A stretch of DNA of 64,000 nt from Afipia sp. GAS231 (GCF_900103365.1 NZ_LT629703.1:7116501-7180500), one strand, 5' to 3'; positions 36,939 through 45,222 are shown, counted from the stretch's first letter. Notes: generated from the sequence alone by a model not told the origin. Numbers and translations: made by a program.

Positions 36939-37619
36939 CTAAACCCGACCGCTGACCGGAATCAGCGCTCCGGTCACCGCGCTGGCGGCGTCGCTGGCGA
37001 GAAACAGGATCACGTCGGCCAGTTCCTTCGGGCTCACCCATTTGGTGAAATCGGCCTTCGGCATGCTGGCGCGGTTGGCTGCGGTGTCGATGATCGACGG
37101 CAGCACCGCGTTGACCGTGATCCTGCCCTTCTGTTCGGCGGCCAGCGCTTCGGTGAGACGGTGCACGCCGGCCTTGGAGGCGGCGTAGGCGCCCATGCCG
37201 GCGCCGGCCTGCAACGCGCCCATTGCGCCGACATTGACGATCCGACCCGCGGCGGATCTGGAAAGATGCGGGATCGCCGCGCGCGAGGCGTTGAGCGCCG
37301 TCGTGACGTTGAGCGCGTACATGCGCTGCCAGGTCTTGGGGTCGCCGTCGGCAACCGCCTCGAATGCGAAGCCGCCGGCGATATTGATCAGCGCGTCGAG
37401 CTTGCCGAAATGGGACGCGGCGGCGTCAATCGCCTTTTTGGCCTGTGCCGCGTCAGTGAGGTCGATGCCGCCGAGTTCAAGCTGGTCCGGCGTCGCCGGG
37501 ACTTGCGTGGGCGCGTGGTCGACGCTCGCAACCCGGGCGCCGCGAACCAGCGCCTCGTCCACGACGATCCGGCCGAGCGCGCCCAGCCCGCCGGTCACGA
37601 CAATGACTTTACCGTCCAT
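36939..37619 (-). CDS. Short-chain dehydrogenase/reductase
   Basis: 226 residues. The cofactor loop is VIVVTGGLGALGRIVVDEAL (TGxxxxxG class), with an LINIAGG segment and the catalytic YxxxK in GAYAASKAGVHRLTEALAAE. The preceding serine region reads IVNVGAMGALQAG, so the usual catalytic Ser is not obvious (an alanine or glycine occupies the expected place), an oddity to check. The substrate is unknown. Confidence 0.85.
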   Translation of the reverse strand: MDGKVIVVTGGLGALGRIVVDEALVRGARVASVDHAPTQVPATPDQLELGGIDLTDAAQAKKAIDAAASHFGKLDALINIAGGFAFEAVADGDPKTWQRMYALNVTTALNASRAAIPHLSRSAAGRIVNVGAMGALQAGAGMGAYAASKAGVHRLTEALAAEQKGRITVNAVLPSIIDTAANRASMPKADFTKWVSPKELADVILFLASDAASAVTGALIPVSGRV

Positions 37620-37746
37620 GATTTGTCCCCCCGGCAGGCCTCAATGTTCGGATGAATACCGGTTGCCTTGCTCGGAAAAATTGCTTCCAATAGTTCTCGC
37701 TTCCAACAATTCTCACCGATAGTCGCTCCCACAACAGGGCAGGCAT

Positions 37747-38466
37747 ATGGCAGAAACCTCCGCGCCTGGCGATACGCTGCAGGATATTGTTGGCTTCAAG
37801 CACCCGCTTCCGCATCTGGCACGAAGCCTGAAGCAGCGAAACACAAAGATTGTCGCTTTTGGCTCCTCGTCGACGTCGGGCATGCTCCAGGTGGTGCCTT
37901 ATCCCGCCCGGCTCGAGCTGATGTTGAGGAACGAGTTTGGCACCCAGTTCATGGACGGTTTCGGCAAACGGATGATCAACGTGATCAACCGGGGGACAGG
38001 TGGTGAAGAAGCGACGACGGAGATGCTGCGCATCCAGTCCGACGTGATCGCGGAGGCGCCGGCGCTGGTGATCTGGCAGGTAGGCACCAATGCCGTCTTT
38101 CGCAGCAACGAATTCGACTTCGAAGCGGTCGTGAAGGCGATCGCCGACGGCCTGAAGCTGCTGTCCACGATCCCGACCGATGTCATTCTGATGGATTCGC
38201 AATACACCACCGCCGTGGTAACGGACGAGAAGAGGCCGCTCTCCGACAAGATGGTGAAGCGCATATCCGAACTGGCTGAAGCCGCCGGAGTCGATGTGTT
38301 CCGCCGCTGGACGCTGATGCAGCCCTGGCACGTCGCGATGCGGGAGTTGGTCGATCCAAATGACGGCCCGCAATTGCATCTGAGCGACTGGGCAACGCAA
38401 AACGTGACCCAGGTGCTGTTCGATCAGATCAAGCTGATGGTCGCGGCCGCCGACAAAACTACGTAA
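37747..38466 (+). CDS. SGNH/GDSL-type hydrolase
   Basis: 239 residues, no signal peptide. Block I reads KIVAFGSSSTSGMLQVVPYP with the nucleophile serine, block II contains NRGTGGEEATTEML, block III has VIWQVGTNAVFRS (the conserved GxN) and the C-terminal dyad sits near LHLSDWATQNV. SGNH enzymes are esterases or acetyl-transferases acting on lipids or sugars. The substrate cannot be told. It lies between a divergent SDR and a small ORF. Confidence 0.8.
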   Translation: MAETSAPGDTLQDIVGFKHPLPHLARSLKQRNTKIVAFGSSSTSGMLQVVPYPARLELMLRNEFGTQFMDGFGKRMINVINRGTGGEEATTEMLRIQSDVIAEAPALVIWQVGTNAVFRSNEFDFEAVVKAIADGLKLLSTIPTDVILMDSQYTTAVVTDEKRPLSDKMVKRISELAEAAGVDVFRRWTLMQPWHVAMRELVDPNDGPQLHLSDWATQNVTQVLFDQIKLMVAAADKTT

Positions 38467-38570
38467 GACTACGGGATGACGCCGGATCGATAAAATTTGC
38501 GCAACTTGCGTAAGTCGATTGCAGAACCCTTCCGCTACAAGCGGACTCCAGTCGAGGCAGGGGGGTTGCG

Positions 38571-38774
38571 ATGAGAAGTCTTCCGGATCACGGTTTACCG
38601 CTTGTTCAGCTTAAGGAGCAGCGGCGGGATTTGATCGTTGCGCTGCAAAATCGCAGCGGTCCGGTCGGTAGCTGGGAATTGATGCAGATCGCAGCGATTC
38701 AGACCGCGATTTTGGCCTTCGAGGAGGTCATCGCCGATCTCGATGCCGAACAGGAAATGGAAGCGGCGGCCTGA
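38571..38774 (+). CDS. Small hypothetical protein, 67 aa
   Basis: ATG at 38571 preceded by GGGGGG and a short spacer. The product is helical throughout (PLVQLKEQRRDLIVALQNRS, then QIAAIQTAILAFEEVIADLD) and ends EQEMEAAA; a short coiled coil is plausible. No membrane segment. Not assigned to a family. Confidence 0.5.
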   Translation: MRSLPDHGLPLVQLKEQRRDLIVALQNRSGPVGSWELMQIAAIQTAILAFEEVIADLDAEQEMEAAA

Positions 38775-38832
38775 CCGGCCGATCAATCCTGCGGCTTTAC
38801 GAGACAGGCAGCGGGCGGTTAGGTTCGGGCCC

Positions 38833-39537
38833 GTGCGCCACGCCCTCACATTCGTAGCCCTTCTCGTCGCATGGTCCGTTTCGCAAACGACGACCGCGCG
38901 GGCGGATGCCTGTGTGGCCGATCAGTCCGGCGATCTTATCTGCGGGACCGGCAAGGACGCGCTGCGTCTCTTCGCCGCGACCACGTCGCCCTCGAAAACC
39001 TACGCATTCGCCTGGCGCACCGCGAAGGGCCAGCCGCAGGGCGACGATATTCCCGACTACGATGTCGAAAACGTCCTGGTCCGCATCACCGATGGTGTCG
39101 TGTTGTCCAAGCTCGGCGGCACCTATTGGATGATCGGCCAGATGCGGGAGAACCGTTACGATCTCGCCGCGGCGTGGTCGCCCGACAACCGGGCCGTCGT
39201 TGAGGTCGCGAACAGCCGCTGGGACAACGATTCCCTTGCCTATTACCGGATTGATGGCGCCACCGTAGCGAAGCTGGACCTGCGCGAGTTGGTCAAGTCA
39301 GCGACATTGGCGAAGGCGAGGGTGCCGGCGCAAAAGCGCGACAAATATGCCTTCCGCATCCCCGACTATCGGCCGGCCACGCTCGACGCCCGCGGACGTA
39401 TCCGCCTCATTTCCGAAATTTATGTGCCCAAGAGCGACGAGGACAGCCTGGACTACAATGTGCAGGTCGATGTTGTCGCGAAGGGGGGCAAACTCTCGGG
39501 GCGGATCGTGTCGATACAGCGCACAAAAGCGTATTAG
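38833..39537 (+). CDS. Secreted hypothetical protein, 234 aa
   Basis: The GTG at 38833 opens VRHALTFVALLVAWSVSQTT, a good signal peptide ending in TARA. The longer frame from 38743 adds an unrelated arginine-rich stretch. The mature part has a two-cysteine start (ACVADQSGDLICGTGKDALR) and a beta-rich body with YDLAAAWSPDNRAVVEVANS, which is reminiscent of a beta-propeller blade. Function unknown. Confidence 0.65.
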   Translation: MRHALTFVALLVAWSVSQTTTARADACVADQSGDLICGTGKDALRLFAATTSPSKTYAFAWRTAKGQPQGDDIPDYDVENVLVRITDGVVLSKLGGTYWMIGQMRENRYDLAAAWSPDNRAVVEVANSRWDNDSLAYYRIDGATVAKLDLRELVKSATLAKARVPAQKRDKYAFRIPDYRPATLDARGRIRLISEIYVPKSDEDSLDYNVQVDVVAKGGKLSGRIVSIQRTKAY

Positions 39538-39550
39538 TCGGGCTTGTTGT

Positions 39551-40297
39551 TCAGCTCTGCAGGTAGCGCGCCTCGAGGCTGGCGCGCTCGGGCCGGCCCA
39601 AACCGAGGCCGTCACGAAGATAGGTTTCGAGATCGCCATAGTCGGCGTCGATGGCCTCGAACGCAGCGCCGAGAAACGACGCCCGCACCGTCCCCAGCAC
39701 ATTCTTGACGTCGTCGGGCAATTCGCTGCCGTTGTTCGGATCGCGGCGGTAGTAGCGGTTGGTCAAGAGATAGTCTTCCGCGATCACGTCGTCGGACACG
39801 CCGAGCGTATGCAGGATCAGCGCGCAGGCAAAGCCGGTGCGGTCCTTGCCGGCGGTGCAGTGGACCACCAGCGGCGCGCTATCTTCCAGCAGATGGGCAA
39901 ACAGCGCGCGGAAGCGCGGTGTATTGTCCTGCACGTAGTTGCGGTAGGAGCCGCGCATCACCTCGACGGCATGGTCGGTCGACAGTTGCGTGCCGCTGGC
40001 TACGATGGCGCGCAGCGCCGCGACCACCGTGGGCTCGACCGGCAGCGAATGCACCGTGACATCGTTCATCAGGCACAGCGCGGCCTGGCGCTCTTCGGTG
40101 CCGCGAAAATCGAATGCGCTTTTGACGCCCAGTCCGCGCACGACCGCGATATCCTCATCGGTAAGGTGGCCGAGATGGTTGGAGCGGAAAATCTGCCGCC
40201 AGCGCACGATCCGGCCGTTGCGCGCGGGATAGCCGCCGAGATCGCGGAAATTGCTGGCGCCGGCAAGACTGAGATGGCGGGCAGGGGCTTCTGACAT
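39551..40297 (-). CDS. Tyrosine-protein phosphatase-like protein
   Basis: 248 residues from the ATG at 40297. A TTG further upstream is less likely. The catalytic CX5R loop is VVHCTAGKDRTGFACALILH (about residue 140), typical of the DSP/Tyr-phosphatase Siw14-like group, and the N-terminus has NFRDLGGYPARNGRIVRWRQ, the usual phosphatase opening. It hydrolyses phosphotyrosine or related phosphoesters; some relatives act on inositol pyrophosphates. It converges on the 234-residue secreted protein gene. Confidence 0.88.
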   Translation of the reverse strand: MSEAPARHLSLAGASNFRDLGGYPARNGRIVRWRQIFRSNHLGHLTDEDIAVVRGLGVKSAFDFRGTEERQAALCLMNDVTVHSLPVEPTVVAALRAIVASGTQLSTDHAVEVMRGSYRNYVQDNTPRFRALFAHLLEDSAPLVVHCTAGKDRTGFACALILHTLGVSDDVIAEDYLLTNRYYRRDPNNGSELPDDVKNVLGTVRASFLGAAFEAIDADYGDLETYLRDGLGLGRPERASLEARYLQS

Positions 40298-40397
40298 CGG
40301 GATGACTTTTCGCAATCCGGTACGACAGGGAAATGACTGGCAGGGGCATGTCGTTCGCCCTCATCTCGTCTATACTGAACCCGTCAGGGGGCGAAAC

Positions 40398-40715
40398 ATG
40401 AATTGTCGGAAGATCGCGGTTTTCGGTGCGGCCTTGTTCGCCGCTTGGGTTGCCGCCGCGCCATCGCAGGTTTTTGCGCAGACCAGCTTTCAGAACTATC
40501 GCTGTGCTGATGGAACGCAATTCATCGTCGGGTTCTTCCAGTACGATTCGCGCGCCCATCTGCAACTCGACGGCCGGTCGGTGACGCTGGCCAAGCGGCT
40601 GGCGCTGTCGGGATCGCGCTATACCGGCAGCGGGGTCACCCTCAAGATGACCAAGGCCGGTGCAACCACGCTGAAGAACGTCAGACGGCCGGCCACGGCC
40701 TGCGAGCTGACGTGA
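40398..40715 (+). CDS. MliC-like secreted protein
   Basis: 105 residues from the ATG at 40398. A signal peptide (AVFGAALFAAWVAAAPSQVF, cleavage near FAQ) is followed by a compact domain with NYRCADGTQFIVGFFQYDSR and LSGSRYTGSGVTLKMTKAGA. Two cysteines (in YRC and TACE) frame the domain, the pattern of membrane-bound C-type lysozyme inhibitors. The usual lipobox is absent, so it would be soluble periplasmic. A terminator follows. Confidence 0.75.
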   Translation: MNCRKIAVFGAALFAAWVAAAPSQVFAQTSFQNYRCADGTQFIVGFFQYDSRAHLQLDGRSVTLAKRLALSGSRYTGSGVTLKMTKAGATTLKNVRRPATACELT

Positions 40716-40722
40716 GGACATG

Positions 40723-40757
40723 AAAAAGGGCCGAAACGATTTCGTTCCGACCCTTTT
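40723..40757. terminator. Hairpin with A/T flanks after the MliC-like gene
   Basis: aaaaagggccgaaacgattt followed by the complement cgttccgaccctttt, an imperfect inverted repeat with A-run on one side and T-run on the other. It can act as a Rho-independent terminator in both directions, serving the MliC-like gene and the leftward gstI-like gene. Confidence 0.7.
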
Positions 40758-40816
40758 CTACTTCTCCGACGGCGCCCTAACTCTTGGGGCCGTCCTTGTC
40801 AGACATTTGGCAGGCA

Positions 40817-41023
40817 TCAGTGGTCACGCCCAGGCTTGGTTTCCTGGATGGCCTCTGCGTGGTACCAGCTGCCGCTGCAGTCAGCGAGGTTGACCGTCGG
40901 GTCGGGAAACTCGGAAGCGGCAGTCCTGGTGTCGCCATAGCGACGTCCCCCGAGAGCCGCGCGGCCCCCGGCAGGGAATTGATAGATCTTGGCAGACCCC
41001 TCATTTACCCGTGTAGTCAGCAT
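40817..41023 (-). CDS. gstI: GstI-like small protein (DUF2735), putative regulator of glnII
   Basis: 68 residues with ATG at 41023 and AAGGAGAG 8 bases upstream. The N-terminus (VNEGSAKIYQFPAGGRAALG) and GSWYHAEAIQE match the DUF2735 family. A Rhizobium leguminosarum member, GstI, is encoded divergently from glnII and lowers translation of glnII mRNA. The same divergent layout is present here. Function by analogy; inhibition has not been shown for this sequence. Transcription runs into the terminator at 40723-40757. Confidence 0.72.
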   Translation of the reverse strand: MLTTRVNEGSAKIYQFPAGGRAALGGRRYGDTRTAASEFPDPTVNLADCSGSWYHAEAIQETKPGRDH

Positions 41024-41454
41024 CTCAGTCTCTCCTTGAGATCGAACGAACCATGATGGTGCGCCCGACTCGTTCTCTTGTGGTTACCGTCACCGCGATA
41101 TCGTTCTTGCCCTCAGGGAATGCAAATTGATCAAAAAAAGTCAGGGAATGTATATTTCGTAGGCAGTTCTGGTTTTGCTTCGCGTGAGGCAGTGGGCAGA
41201 TGACTAACGCTTGAGCCGCCACGAAGGTTGCCGGCACTTGCCGAACTTCTCGACGAATGCACCGGGGAGCTGCCGCAGCTTTAATCGGCAGGGGGAGCGG
41301 GCTTGGGAACTGCCGGAGAATCGGGCTCTAACCGGCCCCGGAGTTGCAATTTGGCCGCTCGGGGCGCATGTCAGCCGCGCTCCTATGTCGCATCAAGAAA
41401 CACGCTAAAGGAGCTGGACATTCCTGGGGATGACGGGTGCTGCGCTGCAGCGAC
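41024..41454. other. Intergenic region upstream of gstI and glnII
   Basis: About 430 bases with no convincing gene. A run of A's (atcaaaaaaagtcagg) near 41129 is unusually AT-rich for this window. I looked for NtrC-type inverted repeats and saw none that I would defend by eye. The region must hold the gstI promoter and any activator sites for the sigma-54 promoter. Confidence 0.5.
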
Positions 41455-41470
41455 TGGCACCTTAATTGCT
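41455..41470 (+). promoter_or_regulatory. Sigma-54 (RpoN) promoter for glnII
   Basis: TGGCAC at 41455-41460, 5 bases, then TTGCT, so GG and GC are separated by exactly 10 bases. This equals the RpoN consensus TGGCAC-N5-TTGCW. The predicted start is near 41480, giving a leader of about 87 bases before the glnII ATG. RpoN and NtrC control of glnII is established in rhizobia. Confidence 0.88.
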
Positions 41471-41479
41471 TGGTAGGAA

Positions 41480-41497
41480 CCGGCCTGACGTGGCCGG
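41480..41497 (+). promoter_or_regulatory. Predicted hairpin at the 5' end of the glnII leader
   Basis: CCGGCC, loop TGACGT, GGCCGG is a perfect 6-bp stem starting within a base or two of the predicted sigma-54 transcript start. It could protect the 5' end or be part of the leader element acted on by GstI. This role is inference. Confidence 0.45.
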
Positions 41498-41566
41498 GTA
41501 CGTCTGCGGGTAGCTCCAAGGCTTCAGTTGCCTGCATTTAACAGCATTAAACTCAAGAGAGGCTCA

Positions 41567-42604
41567 ATGACCAAATACAAGCTCGAGTACATCTGGCTCG
41601 ACGGGTATACGCCGACACCGAATCTGCGCGGCAAGACACAGATCAAGGAATTCGCGTCCTTCCCGACGCTGGAGCAGCTTCCGCTGTGGGGTTTTGACGG
41701 CTCGTCGACCAACCAGGCCGAAGGCCGGAGCTCGGACTGCGTGCTCAAGCCGGTCGCGGTTTATCCCGACGGTGCGCGCACCAACGGCGCTCTGGTGATG
41801 TGCGAAGTCATGATGCCCGATGGCGTCACCCCGCACGCGACCAACCGGCGCGCGACGATCCTGGACGACGAAGGCGCGTGGTTCGGCTTCGAGCAGGAAT
41901 ACTTCATGTACAAGGACGGCCGTCCGCTCGGCTTCCCGACATCAGGTTATCCGGCGCCGCAGGGCCCGTATTACACCGGCGTCGGCTACAGCAATGTCGG
42001 TCCGGTTGCACGTGAGATCGTCGAAAAGCATCTCGAACTGTGCCTGTTCGCCGGCATCAACCACGAAGGCATCAACGCCGAAGTGGCGAAGGGCCAGTGG
42101 GAATTCCAGATCTTCGGCAAGGGCTCCAAAAAGGCCGCCGACGAAATGTGGATGGCCCGCTACCTGCTGCAGCGGCTGACCGAAACCTACGAGATCGACA
42201 TCGAGTATCACTGCAAGCCGCTCGGCGACACCGACTGGAACGGCTCGGGCATGCACGCCAACTTCTCGACGACCTATCTGCGCGAGACCGGTGGCAAGGC
42301 TTACTTCGAGGCGCTGATGGCGGCCTTTGAGAAGAATCTCATGGACCACATCGCAGTCTACGGCCCGGACAACGACAAGCGCCTGACCGGCAAGCACGAG
42401 ACGGCTCCCTGGAACAAGTTCAGCTACGGCGTGGCCGACCGCGGTGCCTCGATCCGCGTGCCGCACTCGTTCATCAAGAACGACTACAAGGGCTATCTCG
42501 AAGACCGCCGCCCGAACTCGCAGGGCGACCCCTACGCCATCGCTTCGCAGATCCTGAAGACGATCGCCGAAGTTCCGGCGGCCAAGAAGTCGGCCGCAGC
42601 CTAA
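41567..42604 (+). CDS. glnII: Glutamine synthetase type II
   Basis: 345 residues from the ATG at 41567, which has GAGG 6 bases upstream. It is the short eukaryote-like GSII, not the 470-residue GlnA: LEYIWLDGYTPTPNLRGKTQ at the start, LPLWGFDGSSTNQAEGRSSD, WFGFEQEYFMYKDGRPLGFP and GSGMHANFSTTYLRETGG hold the metal and glutamate sites. It condenses ammonium with glutamate using ATP. Driven by a sigma-54 promoter and probably tuned by the divergent gstI-like gene. A strong hairpin follows the stop. Confidence 0.97.
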   Translation: MTKYKLEYIWLDGYTPTPNLRGKTQIKEFASFPTLEQLPLWGFDGSSTNQAEGRSSDCVLKPVAVYPDGARTNGALVMCEVMMPDGVTPHATNRRATILDDEGAWFGFEQEYFMYKDGRPLGFPTSGYPAPQGPYYTGVGYSNVGPVAREIVEKHLELCLFAGINHEGINAEVAKGQWEFQIFGKGSKKAADEMWMARYLLQRLTETYEIDIEYHCKPLGDTDWNGSGMHANFSTTYLRETGGKAYFEALMAAFEKNLMDHIAVYGPDNDKRLTGKHETAPWNKFSYGVADRGASIRVPHSFIKNDYKGYLEDRRPNSQGDPYAIASQILKTIAEVPAAKKSAAA

Positions 42605-42646
42605 GCGACACAGCGTACCCGGGTGGGGGCGCCCGGGTTGCCACTC

Positions 42647-42680
42647 TGATCCGTCAAAGCGAAACCGCTTTGGCGGATCA
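42647..42680 (+). terminator. Terminator-like hairpin after glnII
   Basis: TGATCCGTCAAAGCG, loop AAAC, CGCTTTGGCGGATCA forms a 15-bp stem with one G-T wobble. A second inverted repeat (acccggg...cccgggt) lies at about 42617-42638 just before it. The downstream tract is only weakly T-rich. Confidence 0.65.
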
Positions 42681-42814
42681 TTGCGTTTGGATGACATCTT
42701 GTTGGGACGAGGTATCATTCCCTGACATTGATTCAAATGTACCGGCTCAAAGCCGTTCCCCTGCGTTATGAACCGCGCTAGACAACGGGCCGTGCGCTTG
42801 CGGGGACGCGGCTA

Positions 42815-43519
42815 TTGTTTGAAGGTTTTTACAAGGTCAGGTTTCAGCTTGGCGAGGCGGTCGGCCGCAGCGTGATGTATGTGGGCGACGGCAAGATGCT
42901 GGGCGGCAATTCGGCGTTTGCCCATATCGGCTCCTATGTGAAGAGCGACGACGGTGTCGCCATCGAGGTCAAAACCGTCCGCCACAACCCGGACCCGGCT
43001 TACCGCGCGATGGCGGGAACCGACGATGCGACCTTGCTGGCGCGAGGCGCGGCCGACGGTGCACTCTACCGCTTCGAAGGCGGGCTGAAGGAATTGCCGG
43101 GCGTCAAGTTCCAGTCGGTCATGACGCCGATCGAGGACGAGGCGAGCCCGATCGCCGGCGGCGTCGGCGAAGACGGGATCATCAACGGCCTCTATTCCAT
43201 TCATTTGCGCATGCTCGACGGGGTTGAGGGCGGCCTCACCGGCGTGATGCTGCTCAACGAGGGGCGCATCCTCGGCGGCGACGCCTCGTTCTACTACATC
43301 GGCAGCTACACTTCGGAGAATGGCCGCTGGAAGGGCCAGATCCTCAACCAGGAGCACACCCCGGCCAAGGGCGAGAACCCCGTGTTCGGTGGCCACGAGG
43401 TCGGCATCGGTTTTTCCGGCACCTGCGACGGCGAGGGCGCGCTGCTCGACGCCACCGCGCTCGCCGGCAAGCGCAGTCTGCGATTGAGCGCGGTTCTGAA
43501 ACTGATGCGGCGGCTGTAG
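42815..43519 (+). CDS. GrlR-like double-domain protein, paralogue 2
   Basis: 234 residues with a TTG start at 42815. Same double layout as the 36166 gene: first unit MFEGFYKVRFQLGEAVGRSV and second unit INGLYSIHLRMLDGVEGGLT, then NEGRILGGDASFYYIGSYTS. The two paralogues agree closely over GRWKG and the terminal ALAGKRS(I/L)R stretch. Six bases separate the stop from a frameshifted substrate-binding protein, so the two were probably one operon. The function remains unknown. Confidence 0.7.
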   Translation: MFEGFYKVRFQLGEAVGRSVMYVGDGKMLGGNSAFAHIGSYVKSDDGVAIEVKTVRHNPDPAYRAMAGTDDATLLARGAADGALYRFEGGLKELPGVKFQSVMTPIEDEASPIAGGVGEDGIINGLYSIHLRMLDGVEGGLTGVMLLNEGRILGGDASFYYIGSYTSENGRWKGQILNQEHTPAKGENPVFGGHEVGIGFSGTCDGEGALLDATALAGKRSLRLSAVLKLMRRL

Positions 43520-43525
43520 CACCCG

Positions 43526-44211
43526 ATGAGCGAATTCGTGCGCGTGCTCTCGACACTGGCCCTGAAGGGCGCCGTTTCCAGTCTGGCCGGACAATACGCG
43601 GCGTCGGGCGGCGCGCGCATCGAGGCTGATTTTGCGCCGACCTTGGCGCTGCTGGAACGCCTGCGCGCCGGCGAGGCCGCCGATGTCGTCATCCTGACCC
43701 GTGAGGGGCTCGATGAGGTCGTCCGCGAGGGACGCGTGGCGTCAGCGAGCTGCGTCGACCTGGCGCGTCCTATGTCGGCCTTGCGGTGAGGGCAGGCGAG
43801 CCACATCCGGACATCGCAACCGAACCTGCGCTTCGCGCGGCGCTGCTGGGTGCCCGTGCGGTCGCGTATTCCAGGCTCGGCGCCAGCGGCATCCTGTTCG
43901 CCAAACTGATCGAGCGCATGGGCATCGCGTCCGAGATCAACGCGCATGCGGTCATCATCCCGCAGGGCTTTACCGCCGAGCGGCTCGTCGCCGGCGAGGC
44001 CGACCTCGCCGTTCAGCAGATCAGCGAATTGAAGCAGGTTGCCGGCGTCGAGGTGATCGGGCCGATACCGCATCAGTTGCAGACGCCTGCGGTGTTTTCC
44101 GCCGGGCGCATGGCGGCATCGCCCAGGACTGCCCAGGCGGACCAGTTGTTACGCTATCTGGCCTCGCCGGAGGTCGCACCGGCGCTGCGCGCGAGCGGGC
44201 TCGAGCCCTGA
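43526..44211 (+). pseudogene. Frameshifted ModA-like substrate-binding protein
   Basis: Two consecutive frames make one protein. The first runs 43526-43789 (SSLAGQYAASGGARIEADFA, then a ModA-like EGLDEVVREGRVASASCVDL) and ends at TGA 43787-43789. The second, from GTG 43786 to 44211, continues RAGEPHPDIATEPALRAALL and YSRLGASGILFAKLIERMGI. Removing the break by restoring one base near 43769 gives an unbroken DLAR-S-YVGLAVRAGEPHPD, matching the family. The junction GTGA could also allow re-initiation. There is no signal peptide. Either a recent one-base deletion or an assembly error. Confidence 0.75.
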
Positions 44212-44257
44212 ATTTGTGGTCTTGAATTCGACGTGCCTCCGACGCAACTTGCTGCCT

Positions 44258-45088
44258 ATGAAGATCAGGTTTCTCAGCTTTGCAGTCATTGCGGTCGTCG
44301 CCGTTGCGACGCCGGGCTTGGCGCACGCGCAGTCGGCCGATCTCGTGCTGTGCGATCGCGTCGCCGCCGATCCTGCCGATCCCGACAAGCCGGCCGACGT
44401 GAAGGGCGTACCTGAGGTCGCGGCGTCTGACATCGCCACCGCCATCAAATATTGCAAGGTCGCCGCCAATGGTTCGCGGCGGGCGATGTACCAGCTCGGA
44501 CGCGCCTATGCCGCCAACCGGCAGACGCCGGAAGCGATCGCAGCCTGGCGTAAGGCCTCTGATAAAGGCTCCACCTCGGCGATGGTCGAACTCGGCGTCG
44601 TCTATGGGACGGGCGCCGGTGTCGCGCGCGACGAGGCGCAGGCGCGAAAACTGTTCGAGCGCGCCGCCGAAGCCGGCAATCCGCGCGGTGTCAGCAACCT
44701 CGCAGCACTCGGTGGTGGCGGCGCGGCCGCGGCCAACCCGGCGCGGGCGCGCGAGTTGCTGTCGAAGGGCGCGGAGACCAATGCCGAAGCGCAGTACCAG
44801 CTCGGGATGATGCTGGCGGAGGGCAATGGCGGCGACAAGGACGACGTGGCGGCCCGCGCGCTGTTCGAGAAGGCCGCGGCACAAAATCATCCCGGTGCGC
44901 TGGAGCGCATGGGGGCGTTTGCGCAGGAGGGCCGCGGCGGACCGAAAGATTCCGACGCCGCCAAGGCCTATTACCAGCGCGCCGCAGCGCTCGGGGACGA
45001 AGACGCCAAGAAGGCGCTGGAGCGGGCGCGATGTCCCTATGTGATCAAGGACAAGCGCGGCAACGTGGTGACGAATTTGTGCTGGTGA
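44258..45088 (+). CDS. Secreted Sel1-repeat (TPR-like) protein
   Basis: 276 residues from the ATG at 44258. A signal peptide (FLSFAVIAVVAVATPGLAHA) precedes tandem Sel1-like repeats: YQLGRAYAANRQTPEAIAAW, MVELGVVYGTGAGVARDEAQ, YQLGMMLAEGNGGDKDDVAA and LERMGAFAQEGRGGPKDSDA. Each is a helical hairpin of about 36 residues that binds partner proteins. The C-terminal tail has two cysteines. It probably scaffolds an envelope complex. A family B repeat follows. Confidence 0.87.
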   Translation: MKIRFLSFAVIAVVAVATPGLAHAQSADLVLCDRVAADPADPDKPADVKGVPEVAASDIATAIKYCKVAANGSRRAMYQLGRAYAANRQTPEAIAAWRKASDKGSTSAMVELGVVYGTGAGVARDEAQARKLFERAAEAGNPRGVSNLAALGGGGAAAANPARARELLSKGAETNAEAQYQLGMMLAEGNGGDKDDVAARALFEKAAAQNHPGALERMGAFAQEGRGGPKDSDAAKAYYQRAAALGDEDAKKALERARCPYVIKDKRGNVVTNLCW

Positions 45089-45099
45089 CGGCAAGGCTG

Positions 45100-45205
45100 G
45101 TCATGGCCGGGCTTGACCCGGCCATCCATCTTCTTCGCTAGAATCTTTTTCTTCGCTAGAGTCTTTCGACGTTTGATGGATACGCGGGTCAAGCCCGCGT
45201 ATGAC
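45100..45205. repeat. Intergenic repeat, family B copy 2
   Basis: tcatggccgggcttgacccg and gccatccatcttcttcgcta, an inner doubled cttcgctaga section, then gatacgcgggtcaagcccgc with gtatgaca at the end. Each end is an inverted repeat. The last 20 bases are identical to the matching part of 33072-33158. Confidence 0.75.
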
Positions 45206-45222
45206 AAGGGGAAGAACCCCCG

